64,000 nucleotides of DNA, from contig JAQBQL010000188.1 of NCBI GenBank assembly GCA_028287035.1, positions 23,108 through 87,107 on the forward strand. The letters are read 5' to 3'. The notes beneath the pieces were generated by a model. That model was given only the letters and a program-made list of their open reading frames with translations. It made no database searches and was not told the origin of the DNA. Shown here piece by piece: positions 17,999 through 26,529 of this stretch. Position numbers and translations under genes: made by a program. The stretch comes from Labilithrix sp. GTDB lineage: Bacteria; Myxococcota; Polyangia; Polyangiales; Polyangiaceae. Each line of letters opens with the position of its first letter. Position 1 is the stretch's first letter.

Positions 17999-18451
17999 TC
18001 AGGTGCGAGATGCGGCGGGCGCGGCCGCTTTCTCGAGCGACATGACGAACTTGATCACGGGCAGCGCGTCGTCGAAGCTCGGCACCTCGCGCGCGACGGA
18101 CACCTCGTAGAACGTGTCGAGCGTACGCTCGGGGTCCACGGGGTCGGTCACCGCGTGCAGGTTCGTCGACACCTCGCGGAAGCCCTGCGCGACGGCGGGC
18201 TCGGCGAGCTTGCGGGCTCGCTCGTAGAGCGCGCTCTCCTCGTCGGAGGGGAAGTCCGTCCGCTGCGCGCGGAGGACGATCCGCACGCGCAGGCTTCCGT
18301 CCGGCAGCGGACCGACGCGAACGCCCGAGTCCAGGATGAGGTTCTCGCGGACGCGCTCCGCCAGCACGACCTCGTCGGGCAGCGTGCGAAACACCTCGAA
18401 GCCGCCCGCGACGAGCGCCTTCTTCAATTGTTGCGGGCTCAGCGGGCTCAT
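17999..18451 (-). CDS. Hypothetical protein
   Basis: A 150-residue protein of unknown function. ATG 18451 is used because the product then begins MSPLSPQQLKKALVAGGFEVFRT, a compact helical start, whereas the upstream extension is proline-rich and unlike protein. No signal peptide or membrane segment is present. Strands such as LRVRIVLRAQRTDFPSDEE and FYEVSVAREVPSFDDALPVI suggest an alpha/beta fold. It lies 70 bases upstream of the PpiD-like gene on the same strand and could be co-transcribed with it. Confidence 0.7.
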   Translation of the reverse strand: MSPLSPQQLKKALVAGGFEVFRTLPDEVVLAERVRENLILDSGVRVGPLPDGSLRVRIVLRAQRTDFPSDEESALYERARKLAEPAVAQGFREVSTNLHAVTDPVDPERTLDTFYEVSVAREVPSFDDALPVIKFVMSLEKAAAPAASRT

Positions 18452-18618
18452 GGACGAAGCCGGGGGCGGTTCAGGAGGTGTTGCAGGCGGGCTTCCAGAC
18501 ATGCGACGGGGCCAGAGCAACATTGTCCGCAAAGCACCACTGCGGTCAACACCTTACGACGGAAAAGACGAGGACTTGCCGGATCTCTCCCGGGATCGCT
18601 ACGCTTCTCATCGCCCCG

Positions 18619-19041
18619 GTGACCACCAAGAAGAGCACGCTCCCGCCTCCTCCCCCCGCCGACGGCGCCGCCTCCTCCGGAGCGGGCGCTGGCGGCGCGA
18701 CCGCATCGGCGTCGCCGAGCGGCGTCCCGGCGGGCATTCACGCGATGCGTCGCGGCGGCGCGAGGCACGAGGTCACCGAGCGGGTCACGTTGAAGGACGC
18801 CGAGGGGCGCGCGTTCGAGGGCTGGGCCCTCAACGTGAGCCGCGGCGGCCTCCGCGCGATCCTCGAGGAGAAGGTCGCCCTCGGGCAGAAGTTCGACGTG
18901 GGCGTGGGGGACGACGCCGAGGCGCTCCACCGCGCCGGCCGCGTGGTGTGGGTCCAGGAGGAGCCGGACGGCGTCATCGTCGGCCTCGAGTTCACCGGCA
19001 TGAGCGGCACGCTGAAGAGCGCCCCGCCGCCCGGCGACTGA
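18619..19041 (+). CDS. PilZ-domain protein (putative cyclic-di-GMP receptor)
   Basis: A 140-residue cytoplasmic protein with GTG 18619 as likely start. Residues 1-40 are a Pro/Ala/Gly-rich tail and the rest is a PilZ domain: RHEVTERVTLKDAEGRAFEGWALNVSRGGLR holds the arginine cluster and the NxSxxG loop that bind cyclic-di-GMP in the family (Asn for the more usual Asp). It ends VIVGLEFTGMSG, typical of PilZ. Stand-alone PilZ proteins act as motility or polysaccharide effectors; pilC/pilS lie 6-8 kb away. Start choice is uncertain because no ribosome-binding site is visible. Confidence 0.8.
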   Translation: MTTKKSTLPPPPPADGAASSGAGAGGATASASPSGVPAGIHAMRRGGARHEVTERVTLKDAEGRAFEGWALNVSRGGLRAILEEKVALGQKFDVGVGDDAEALHRAGRVVWVQEEPDGVIVGLEFTGMSGTLKSAPPPGD

Positions 19042-19102
19042 GCCTGCACGCGTACCTTCCCAAGGACGGGATCGAGACGGGTTAGAGTAGCCGCGGCCCG
19101 TC

Positions 19103-21370
19103 ATGTCCCGCTTCGCCGTCACCCTCTTCGTCAGCGCCACCCTCCTCTTCACGTGCCAGCCCATGGTGGGGCGGATGATCGTGCCGCTCCTCGGCGGCGC
19201 GCCGGCGGTGTGGATCCTGTGCTCGCTGTGCTTCCAGGCGCTCGTGCTCGGCGGCTACTTCTACGCCCACGTGGTGGGGTCGCGATTCGCGGTCCGCACG
19301 CAGGTCCTCCTGCAGCTCGTGCTCATCGCGGCGGCGTTCCTGGTCCTCCCCATCAGCGTCGACGAGGCGCTCCTCCAGTCGCTCACCGAGCGGAGCCGGT
19401 CGCTCGGCCTGCTCGCGACGCTCCTCCGCGCGGTCGGCCTTCCGTTCTTCGTGCTGTCGACGACGTCGCCGCTCCTCCAGCGCTGGTACGCGGAGCTCGG
19501 CGAGACCGACCCGTACCACCTGTATGCCGCGAGCAACGCGGGCAGCATGGTGGCGCTCCTCGGCTACCCGTTCCTCATCGAGCCGTTCGTGGCGCTGCGC
19601 CAGCAGAGCCGCCTCCTCTCCGTCGCCTTCGCCGGCTACACGATCCTGGTCGTCGTCTGCGCGGTGAGCGCGCTCCGCCGGAAGCATCCGCCGGCGGTGG
19701 AGGCCGCGCCCGCGCCCGCCGGCCTCACCATCTCCGAGGACATCGGCGCCGAGGACCCGCCCGCGTCGGCCTCCGGCACGGACCGCGTCGTCTTCGCGGA
19801 GAACCGCTCGGTGTGGCGCGATCGGCTCGTGTGGCTGATGCTCGCCTTCGTCCCGTCGAGCCTCCTGATGGGCGCGACCGAGTTCATCACCGCCGATCTC
19901 GCGTCGGTGCCGCTCCTCTGGGTGGTCCCCCTCGCGCTCTACCTGGCGTCGTTCATCGTCGTCTTCGCCAAGCGGCAGGTGGTCAGCCAGGAGAGCGCGT
20001 CGCGCGCGCTCGCCCTCATCGCGGCGATCGTCGCGGTGAGCAAGGTCGCCGAGCTCCCGGGGCCCGCCTGGGCCATCGTGCTCCTGCACCTCGTCTTCCT
20101 CTTCGTGGCGAGCGTCGTGTGTCACCGCGCCTTCGCCGTCCGGCGTCCCCACCACACGCGGCTCACCGAGTTCTATCTCGTGATGTCGATCGGCGGCGTG
20201 CTGGGCGGCGCCTTCAACGGGCTCGTCGCGCCCGTGCTCTTCAACGATCTGCTCGAGTACCCCATCGCCATCGCGCTCGCGTTGCTCGCACGGATCGCCG
20301 TCGACAAGGTGGACGCGAAGAGCACGTGGCAGCGCGACGTCGCCTGCGGTCTCGGGCTCGCCGCGGTCACGTTTGCGCTCGTGAAGGTGCAGGATCGGTT
20401 CCCGGCGAACCTGAAGCTCGCGCTCCTGTGGATGTACGTGGCCCCGGTGCTCTTCGCGTTCATGTGGTCGCGGCGACCGGTGCGCTACGCGGTCGCCATC
20501 GGAGGCATCCTGCTCGTGAGCACCGCGCACGGGGGCCTCACCGGAAATACCATCTACCGCACGCGTGACTTCTTCGGCGTGCTGAAGGTGCGCCGCGATC
20601 CGGGCAACGAGTATCTGCTGCTCCTCTCGGGCAGCACGCTCCACGGCGCGCAGTCGCTCGATCCGGCGAAGCAGCACCTGCCGCTCACGTACTACTACCC
20701 GACGGGACCGGCGGGCGACGTCCTCGGCCCGTTGCCCGACGCGTCGAATCCGGGTCCGCCGTCGTCGCGGCGGGTCGGCGTCATCGGCCTCGGGGTCGGG
20801 TCGCTCGCCGCGTACGCGCGCCCATCGGAGGCCTGGACGTTCTTCGAGCTGAACCCGAGCGACGTCGACATCGCGCAGCAGCGCTTCTCGTACCTCTCGG
20901 GAATGCCCGCGGGGTCGACGGTCGCGATGGAGGTCGGCGACGCACGGCTCCGGCTCCGTGAAGGCGCGTCGCAGCGGTTCGACGTGCTCGTCCTCGATGC
21001 CTTCAGCTCCGACGCCATCCCGGTCCACCTGATGACGCGCGAGGCGCTCGTCATCTACCGGCGCGCGCTGGCGCCGGGCGGCATCCTCATGGCGCACATC
21101 TCGAATCGCCACGTGCTCCTCGAGCCGATCCTCGCAGCGCTCGCGAACGACGCGCACCTGCTCGCGATCGGTCGTGAAGAGCTGAACGTCCCCGTCGAGG
21201 AGCTACGGCAGCAGAAGGCGGGCTCGCACTGGGTCTGCCTCGGCGATTCGCAGGAGGCCCTCGATCGCGTCGCGGCGACGAACCCCGGGTGGAAGAAGCT
21301 CGTGGCGCCGACGAGCCAGAAGGTGTGGACGGACGATTTCGCGAACGTGCTCGCGGCCATGCACTTCTGA
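19103..21370 (+). CDS. Fused multipass membrane protein / spermidine synthase-like domain
   Basis: A 755-residue protein. Residues 1-500 hold about a dozen hydrophobic helices (for example LFVSATLLFTCQPMVGRM, WILCSLCFQALVLGGYFYAH), the fused MFS/spermidine synthase layout. The C-terminal 240 residues are a class-I methyltransferase-like fold of the spermidine synthase family: VGVIGLGVGSLAAYARP (nucleotide loop), FFELNPSDVDIAQQRF (acidic end of strand 2) and FDVLVLDAFSSDAIPVHLMT (aminopropyl-transfer-like acidic site). Such fusions are widespread and their chemistry is mostly unproven; polyamine synthesis is only one option. A short TAGAGT lies 14 bases before the start. Confidence 0.87.
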   Translation: MSRFAVTLFVSATLLFTCQPMVGRMIVPLLGGAPAVWILCSLCFQALVLGGYFYAHVVGSRFAVRTQVLLQLVLIAAAFLVLPISVDEALLQSLTERSRSLGLLATLLRAVGLPFFVLSTTSPLLQRWYAELGETDPYHLYAASNAGSMVALLGYPFLIEPFVALRQQSRLLSVAFAGYTILVVVCAVSALRRKHPPAVEAAPAPAGLTISEDIGAEDPPASASGTDRVVFAENRSVWRDRLVWLMLAFVPSSLLMGATEFITADLASVPLLWVVPLALYLASFIVVFAKRQVVSQESASRALALIAAIVAVSKVAELPGPAWAIVLLHLVFLFVASVVCHRAFAVRRPHHTRLTEFYLVMSIGGVLGGAFNGLVAPVLFNDLLEYPIAIALALLARIAVDKVDAKSTWQRDVACGLGLAAVTFALVKVQDRFPANLKLALLWMYVAPVLFAFMWSRRPVRYAVAIGGILLVSTAHGGLTGNTIYRTRDFFGVLKVRRDPGNEYLLLLSGSTLHGAQSLDPAKQHLPLTYYYPTGPAGDVLGPLPDASNPGPPSSRRVGVIGLGVGSLAAYARPSEAWTFFELNPSDVDIAQQRFSYLSGMPAGSTVAMEVGDARLRLREGASQRFDVLVLDAFSSDAIPVHLMTREALVIYRRALAPGGILMAHISNRHVLLEPILAALANDAHLLAIGREELNVPVEELRQQKAGSHWVCLGDSQEALDRVAATNPGWKKLVAPTSQKVWTDDFANVLAAMHF

Positions 21371-21421
21371 GCGGCCGCGGACGAGCTTGCGCTTTCCGGC
21401 CCGTGTGCCGATGATCTCGGG

Positions 21422-23020
21422 ATGCCGGTGGTCCTGCGCGCGTGGCTCGATCGCACGTCGCTGCGGGCCGGTGAGAGCGCGGACGTGCACCTCGTCGTCG
21501 AGCTCGAGGCGGAGGCCGCCGCCGTCGAGTCGAGGCCCGGCCTCACGACCGTGCTCGCGCTCGACGTCTCGGGCTCGATGCAGGGACCGCCCCTCGATCA
21601 CGTGATCCGCTCCGTCGACCGGCTGCTCGACGGCCTCACGCCCGTGGATCAGGTCGGCGTCGTGTCGTTCGCGAGCGATGCGGAGATCGTGGTCTCGCCG
21701 GTGCGCGTCGACGCGGCGGGCAAGCGGCTCGTCAGGTCGCGCGTCGCGCAGCTGTTCGCCGAGGGGTCGACCGATCTGGAGGCCGGCATCGATCTCGCGG
21801 TCCAGGTCCTCGGCCTCGCCGAGCCCGGCACGCGCCGCGGCGTCGTCGTGCTCTCGGACGGCGTTCCGAACCAGGGCGCCGTCACCGCCGCGGCCCTCGC
21901 GACGCAGGTGCGCCGCTACCGCGCGATCGCCTCGTTCGCGACGCTCGGGTACGGCGCGCAGCACGACGAGGACCTCCTCGCGGCGCTCGCCGACGCCGGC
22001 GGCGGCGCCTACCAGTACGTGCCCGATCCCGCCTCGTGCGGGCGCGCCTTCGCCATGGCGGTCGGCGCGCAGGCGGACGTGGCGGCGGACGCGATCGAGC
22101 TGACCGTCGCTCCCGCGCAAGGCGTCGAGGTGGCACGCGTGCTCGGCGGCGCAGCGGCGCGCGTGTCACGCGAGGGGCTCGTGCTGCCCCTCCCCGATCT
22201 CACGCCAGGCGCGCGGCAGCTGGTTGCCCTGGCGCTGCGCATCGCGCCGCCGAGCGCCAAGCGTTTCCTCGTCGACGTCGCGCAGCTCACCTTGCGCTCG
22301 CGCGTTCCCGGAAGCGGCGCGCCCTCGGTCCTCACGCAGGTCGTCACCGCCGAGGTCGCCGCCCGCGAGCCGCACGTCGTGAGGGAGGCGGCGCGGCGGC
22401 TGATGCTCGTCCGGGCCGACGAGGTCCTCGGCGAGGCCCGCGCGCTCGCCGACCGCCGGAACTTCGCGGGAGCGGTCGCGCATCTTCGCGGGCTGCTCGC
22501 CGAAATGGGTCGCGTGCCTGGGTTCGACGCCTCCGACGGCTCGGCGCTGGCCGACGCGCGAGAGCTCGTGGCCGACGCGATCGCGGCGATGGATCAGCAG
22601 CCCGACGCCGAGTCGTACGCCGCGTTCCGCAAGAACGGGGCGGCCTCGCGGCTCGCGCTGGCCGCCCCGGCCCCGAGCGCCCGCGGACCGGTGAGCGCGC
22701 GCCTGCTCGAGGAGATGGCCGGGGACGCGCCCGTCGCGGAGCTCGTCGTGTTGAACGGCCCGAACGCCGGGACCCGTCACCGGCTCGTCGATCGCTGCAT
22801 CATCGGGCGCCTGGGCGCCTGCGACCTCTCCGTCCCGCATGCCTCGCTCGCGGGGCGCCACGCGGAGGTCTATGCCTCGGACGGAGCGTTCTTCGTGCGG
22901 GACTTCCACACGACGAACGGGACGCGGCTCCGCGGGCAGCTCCTCCGCGAGGTCACGAAGCTCGCGCCCGGCGACGTGCTCGTCCTCGGCGAGGTCGAGA
23001 TCCGGTACGAGGAGCGCTAG
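21422..23020 (+). CDS. VWA-domain protein with C-terminal FHA domain
   Basis: A 532-residue cytoplasmic adaptor-like protein. A von Willebrand A domain begins near residue 42 with an intact metal-ion site DVSGSM (Asp48, Ser50, Ser52), a conserved Thr (STDLEAGI) and VVVLSDG. Residues of about 215-330 form a beta-rich extension. An FHA domain ends the protein (about 435-530: LNGPNAGTRHRLV, IIGRLGACDLSVPHASLAGRHAEV, TTNGTRL), which would bind phosphothreonine. The pairing suggests a Ser/Thr-kinase-regulated scaffold. No signal peptide is seen. It converges on the mlaC-like gene with a 10-base gap. Confidence 0.88.
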   Translation: MPVVLRAWLDRTSLRAGESADVHLVVELEAEAAAVESRPGLTTVLALDVSGSMQGPPLDHVIRSVDRLLDGLTPVDQVGVVSFASDAEIVVSPVRVDAAGKRLVRSRVAQLFAEGSTDLEAGIDLAVQVLGLAEPGTRRGVVVLSDGVPNQGAVTAAALATQVRRYRAIASFATLGYGAQHDEDLLAALADAGGGAYQYVPDPASCGRAFAMAVGAQADVAADAIELTVAPAQGVEVARVLGGAAARVSREGLVLPLPDLTPGARQLVALALRIAPPSAKRFLVDVAQLTLRSRVPGSGAPSVLTQVVTAEVAAREPHVVREAARRLMLVRADEVLGEARALADRRNFAGAVAHLRGLLAEMGRVPGFDASDGSALADARELVADAIAAMDQQPDAESYAAFRKNGAASRLALAAPAPSARGPVSARLLEEMAGDAPVAELVVLNGPNAGTRHRLVDRCIIGRLGACDLSVPHASLAGRHAEVYASDGAFFVRDFHTTNGTRLRGQLLREVTKLAPGDVLVLGEVEIRYEER

Positions 23021-23030
23021 CGCGCGCCCC

Positions 23031-23684
23031 TCACTTCGCTTCCTTCTCCTTGGCGGCGATCTTGTCGCGCAGCTTCTGGACCATGTACGGGTACTTCTGG
23101 CCCTCGGTCGTCAGCATGCGGTGGAACTGGTCGTAGTAGTTCTTCGTCATGCTCGACCCCTCGGTCACGATGTCGATGCACTTGTACGAACCGTCGCCGA
23201 GCACGACGTAGTCGACCTGCACCGCCGGGTCGCGCGGCTTCAGCTTGCTCTTCGCCTCGGTCTTCACGCGGGCGAGGTTCGTGCCGGCTTCCTTGCCGCC
23301 CTTGTACGTGATGTCGAAGTCACGCGTCTTGACGAGGTTCTTCTCGAAGTTCTTCTCGACGAGCTGCTTCAGGAGGCTCGTGACCTCGGTGCGCTGCTCG
23401 GCCGTGAGGTCGTTCCAGTGGTTCACGCACGCGGGGACCGCCGGAGGGCAGGGGTTGCCGAGGGTGCGCTTCGTGAGCTCCTCGTAGTCGACCATGCCGT
23501 CGATCGCCTTGCGCACGTCGGTCGACGCGGCGTTCGAATCGACCAGCTTCTTGATGTTCCCATGCTCGCGCTCGACGAAGCCCTTCGCCCCGTTGACGTC
23601 GGCCGAGGCGGGGCCGGCCACGAGGAGGGCGGAGCCAGCAAGGGCGAGGACAGCGACGGACTGACGGAAAACACGTGAGAACAT
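23031..23684 (-). CDS. MlaC-like periplasmic phospholipid-binding protein
   Basis: A 217-residue protein of the MlaC/Ttg2D family that shuttles phospholipids between outer and inner membrane complexes. ATG 23684 gives a clear signal peptide (hydrophobic 9-24, cleavage near ASA-DV). The body has the family pattern: a VNGAKGFVEREH helical start, AIDGMVDYEELTKRTLG, then LTAEQRTEVTSLLKQLVEKNFEKN, and strands VDYVVLGDGSYKCIDIVTEGSSMTKNYYDQF. Other Mla genes (mlaDEF) are not in the window. It lies 113 bases downstream of pilS on the same strand. Confidence 0.85.
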   Translation of the reverse strand: MFSRVFRQSVAVLALAGSALLVAGPASADVNGAKGFVEREHGNIKKLVDSNAASTDVRKAIDGMVDYEELTKRTLGNPCPPAVPACVNHWNDLTAEQRTEVTSLLKQLVEKNFEKNLVKTRDFDITYKGGKEAGTNLARVKTEAKSKLKPRDPAVQVDYVVLGDGSYKCIDIVTEGSSMTKNYYDQFHRMLTTEGQKYPYMVQKLRDKIAAKEKEAK

Positions 23685-23797
23685 GGAGACTTTTACCTGC
23701 TCGTTGAAGGGCGGTTGAGACGACGCGGACACCGATTGGACGGGCCCCGGGGCCCTCGATTCACTCCGTAAGACCCTGCCATTCGCGATGCAACCCA

Positions 23798-25258
23798 TCA
23801 GCTTTCCACGCGGTTTCTGCGATCCGGCGACCGTGACCGTTCGTTCTCGTCGACCGTGACACGGGCGCCCTGGTCCGGGTCGGGCTGGGTTCTAGCGGGA
23901 GCGTGGACGCGCGCAAGCCGGACGATGAAGGAAGCGCCGCGCCCCAGGGCTGCCGCGGCCGCGGAGCGAACCGTGATGCTTGCCCCGAACGGGGCGTGGT
24001 CGTCGATGATGCGCCTCACGACTGCTAGTCCGATGCCAGCGCCGTGCGTCCGTGTCGTGTAGAACGCATCGAAGATCTGACCGGCCGCTTCCTCGCTGAT
24101 CCCGGGACCTTCGTCGCTCACTTCCATCTCGACCTGGGCGGCGGCGACGCGCACCGCGACGGTCACCCGCGTCCCGGCGGGGGTCGCTTGTACCCCGTTA
24201 CGGACGAGGTTCCAGAGGACCTGCCGGATCTGCCCGGCGTCGCAGCGCGCCAGGACCGGGGTTGCCGGGCCCTCGTACGTGACCGTCACGTCGCCCGAGC
24301 CGCTCCGCTCGGAGCGCGACGCGAGCTGCACGACCTCGCGCGCGAGGGACGCGACGTCGACGTCCGCCGGCACGGGCCGGCGCGGGCCCGACAGGTCGAG
24401 CATGTCGGAGACCAGGTTGTTGAGCCGCGCCGCCTCACGCTGCACGATGTCGCACAGGAAGCGGTCCTCGTCGGAGAGGCCAGGAGCCTCGCGCAGCATC
24501 TCGATCGAGCCCGAGATCGATCCGAGCGGGTTCCGGATCTCGTGGGCGAGGCCCGCGGCGATCGTGCCGAGCATCGCCATGCGCTCGGCCGACGCGGCGC
24601 GCTCGTTGGCGACGGCGAGCGCGCCGCCCGTGCGCCGGAGCCGCTCCGCGAGGTAGCCGGCGAGCAGGGCGACCACCACGATCCCGAGCGCGTTGACGGC
24701 GAGCGGGTAGAACATGCCGCCCCACTCCACGACGTAGTTCGCGGCCGTCTGGTCGTGGGGCGGATGCACCCAGCCGAGCGCGAAGGCGACGCAGAGGAAG
24801 ACGTAGACCGTGATGCCGCTCACCGCGGCGATCGCCGCGCCCCGGAGGCCGACGAGGATGGCCCCGACGAGGCACGTGAGCCCGTAGAAGGAGGTCGCTC
24901 CGCTCGTCGCGCCGCCCGACACGTAGACGAGGAGCGTCCACGTGAGCTGGTCGAGGACGATCTGGACCTCGGCGAGGCGCGTGAGGTGGCGGCCGCTCCG
25001 CAGCAGCGTCGCGTAGATCGCCGCGAGCGCATACGCGGCGCCGATGGTGGCGACGAGGATGGTCTGGCTGTTCGGGTAGACCGACAGCTCGCCGCGCAGG
25101 TAGAAGAACGCGGTCGCGACGAGCAGCAGTGTCAGGAAGCCGAGACGCAGCCCCGTGATCCACGCGAGCCGGCCCGCGAGGCGCGGATCGACCTCGAGAC
25201 CGACGTCGGGGGCGGCCGGGAAGAGCGACGCCTTCGGGGCGGAGTGCGTGGGCCCCAC
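23798..25258 (-). CDS. pilS: PilS-like membrane sensor histidine kinase
   Basis: A 486-residue kinase with GTG start. Residues 30-205 hold about six membrane helices without a periplasmic sensor domain, as in PilS. A dimerisation/phosphorylation segment follows with GTIAAGLAHEIRNPLGSISG (His239), then an ATPase domain with WNLVRNGVQATP (N box), VSDEGPGIS (G1) and TRTHGAGIGLAVVRRI (G2). It begins 11 bases after pilC. In type IV pilus clusters PilS senses pilin and phosphorylates PilR to drive pilA; neither pilR nor pilA is present here, so the partner must lie elsewhere. The call rests on architecture plus linkage to pilC. Confidence 0.8.
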   Translation of the reverse strand: MGPTHSAPKASLFPAAPDVGLEVDPRLAGRLAWITGLRLGFLTLLLVATAFFYLRGELSVYPNSQTILVATIGAAYALAAIYATLLRSGRHLTRLAEVQIVLDQLTWTLLVYVSGGATSGATSFYGLTCLVGAILVGLRGAAIAAVSGITVYVFLCVAFALGWVHPPHDQTAANYVVEWGGMFYPLAVNALGIVVVALLAGYLAERLRRTGGALAVANERAASAERMAMLGTIAAGLAHEIRNPLGSISGSIEMLREAPGLSDEDRFLCDIVQREAARLNNLVSDMLDLSGPRRPVPADVDVASLAREVVQLASRSERSGSGDVTVTYEGPATPVLARCDAGQIRQVLWNLVRNGVQATPAGTRVTVAVRVAAAQVEMEVSDEGPGISEEAAGQIFDAFYTTRTHGAGIGLAVVRRIIDDHAPFGASITVRSAAAAALGRGASFIVRLARVHAPARTQPDPDQGARVTVDENERSRSPDRRNRVES

Positions 25259-25269
25259 GGCGCGGGGGC

Positions 25270-26481
25270 TCAGTCCGCCTTGATCTTGCCGGCGATGCTG
25301 AAGATCGGGAGGTACATCGCGATGAGCACGACGCCGACGGTGCCGCCGATGCCGACCATCATGACGGGCTCGATGAGGCTCGTCAGGGCGGCGACGGCCA
25401 CGTCGACCTCTTCTTCGTAGAAGTCGGCGATCTTGCTGAGCATCGCGTCGAGCGCGCCCGTCTGCTCACCGACGCCGACCATCTGCACGACCATCGGCGG
25501 GAACACGTTCGTCTCGAGCAGCGGGCCCGCCATGTTCTTGCCCTCGGAGATCTTCGCGCGGGCGTACATGATCGCCTCCTCGATGACCATGTTGCCCGAG
25601 GTCTTGGCGACGATCTCGAGCGCGTCGAGGATGGGAACGCCGGACGCGAGGAGCGTGCCGAGCGTCCGCGTGAAGCGGGCGACGGCGACCTTGCGGAGCA
25701 CGTCACCGACCATCGGGAACCGCAGCATGAGCCGGTGGAAGAAGCGTTTTCCGGCGGGCCGCTTGTAGATCTGGATGAACCCGATCACGAGGCCGACGAC
25801 CACCAGGAAGACGAGCGGCAGGTAGCTGATGAACGTCTCGGAGACCGCGATGACGACCTGGGTGAGCCACGGGAGCTCGTCGCTCGCGCCGAGATCCTTG
25901 AAGATCGTCTTGAAGGACGGGATGACCCAGCCGAGGAGGATCGAGAGAACGCCGGTGAAGATGACGACGACCGCGCTCGGGTACACCATCGCGCCGCGGA
26001 CCTGGCGCCGGAGCTTGATGGCCTTCTCGTTGTAGACGGCGAGGCGGTTCAGGATCGTGTCGAGGATGCCGCCGACCTCGCCGGCCTGGACGAGGTTCAC
26101 GTAGAGCGCGTCGAAGATCTTCGGGTGCCGGCGGAGCGAGTCGCTGAAGGTGGCGCCCTGCTCGACGTTCGCCTTCACGTCACGGAGGACGACCGCGAAC
26201 AGCTTGTTGTCGGTCTGGTTGCAGAGGATGTCGAGGCACTGCACGATCGGAAGACCGGCATCGATCATGGTCGCGAAGAGGCGCGTGAACGTCACGACCT
26301 CCTTCAGGTCGACGCCCGTGCCGAACTTGAGCGAGAAGGCCTTGCCCTTCTTCTTGATCTTGGTCGGCATGAGCTGCTGCGCGCGGAGGCGCGCCTGGAC
26401 GGCCGGCTCGTCGTCGGCGTCCATGACGCCCTTGCGCAGCTCGCCGGTCCGCGCGCGTGCCTCCCAGACGAATTCGCTCAT
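25270..26481 (-). CDS. pilC: Type IV pilus inner-membrane platform protein PilC
   Basis: A 403-residue protein of the GspF/PilC family. Its N-terminus MSEFVWEARARTGELRKGVMD is characteristic. Two F domains are each followed by membrane helices: residues of about 70-190 (TRLFATMIDAGLPIVQCLDIL) and of about 270-400 (FTRTLGTLLASGVPILDALEIV, then VVQMVGVGEQTGALDAMLSKIADFYEEEVD). It anchors the extension and retraction motors in the inner membrane. The linkage to a PilS-like kinase favours pilus over type II secretion. A TAAACT hexamer lies 9 bases before the start, and no pilB or pilT lies upstream in this window. Confidence 0.9.
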   Translation of the reverse strand: MSEFVWEARARTGELRKGVMDADDEPAVQARLRAQQLMPTKIKKKGKAFSLKFGTGVDLKEVVTFTRLFATMIDAGLPIVQCLDILCNQTDNKLFAVVLRDVKANVEQGATFSDSLRRHPKIFDALYVNLVQAGEVGGILDTILNRLAVYNEKAIKLRRQVRGAMVYPSAVVVIFTGVLSILLGWVIPSFKTIFKDLGASDELPWLTQVVIAVSETFISYLPLVFLVVVGLVIGFIQIYKRPAGKRFFHRLMLRFPMVGDVLRKVAVARFTRTLGTLLASGVPILDALEIVAKTSGNMVIEEAIMYARAKISEGKNMAGPLLETNVFPPMVVQMVGVGEQTGALDAMLSKIADFYEEEVDVAVAALTSLIEPVMMVGIGGTVGVVLIAMYLPIFSIAGKIKAD

Positions 26482-26490
26482 TGCCCGGAA

Positions 26491-26496
26491 AGTTTA
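26491..26496 (-). promoter_or_regulatory. Putative -10 element TAAACT for pilC
   Basis: The minus-strand hexamer TAAACT ends 9 bases before pilC ATG 26481. It faces an opposing hexamer at 26517-26522 in a 48-base divergent gap. Confidence 0.45.
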
Positions 26497-26516
26497 TCGG
26501 CTCGGGAGCGCGCCGG

Positions 26517-26522
26517 TAAAGT
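26517..26522 (+). promoter_or_regulatory. Putative -10 element TAAAGT
   Basis: TAAAGT ends 7 bases before GTG 26530 of the serine hydrolase gene; no ribosome-binding site is visible between them. Confidence 0.45.
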
Positions 26523-26529
26523 ATCCGCG

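Noticed and set aside
19082..21157. A 691-codon open frame antisense to the spermidine-synthase-like gene
   Set aside because: It is rich in Arg, Glu and Asp with no domain, the usual mirror of a GC-rich gene.
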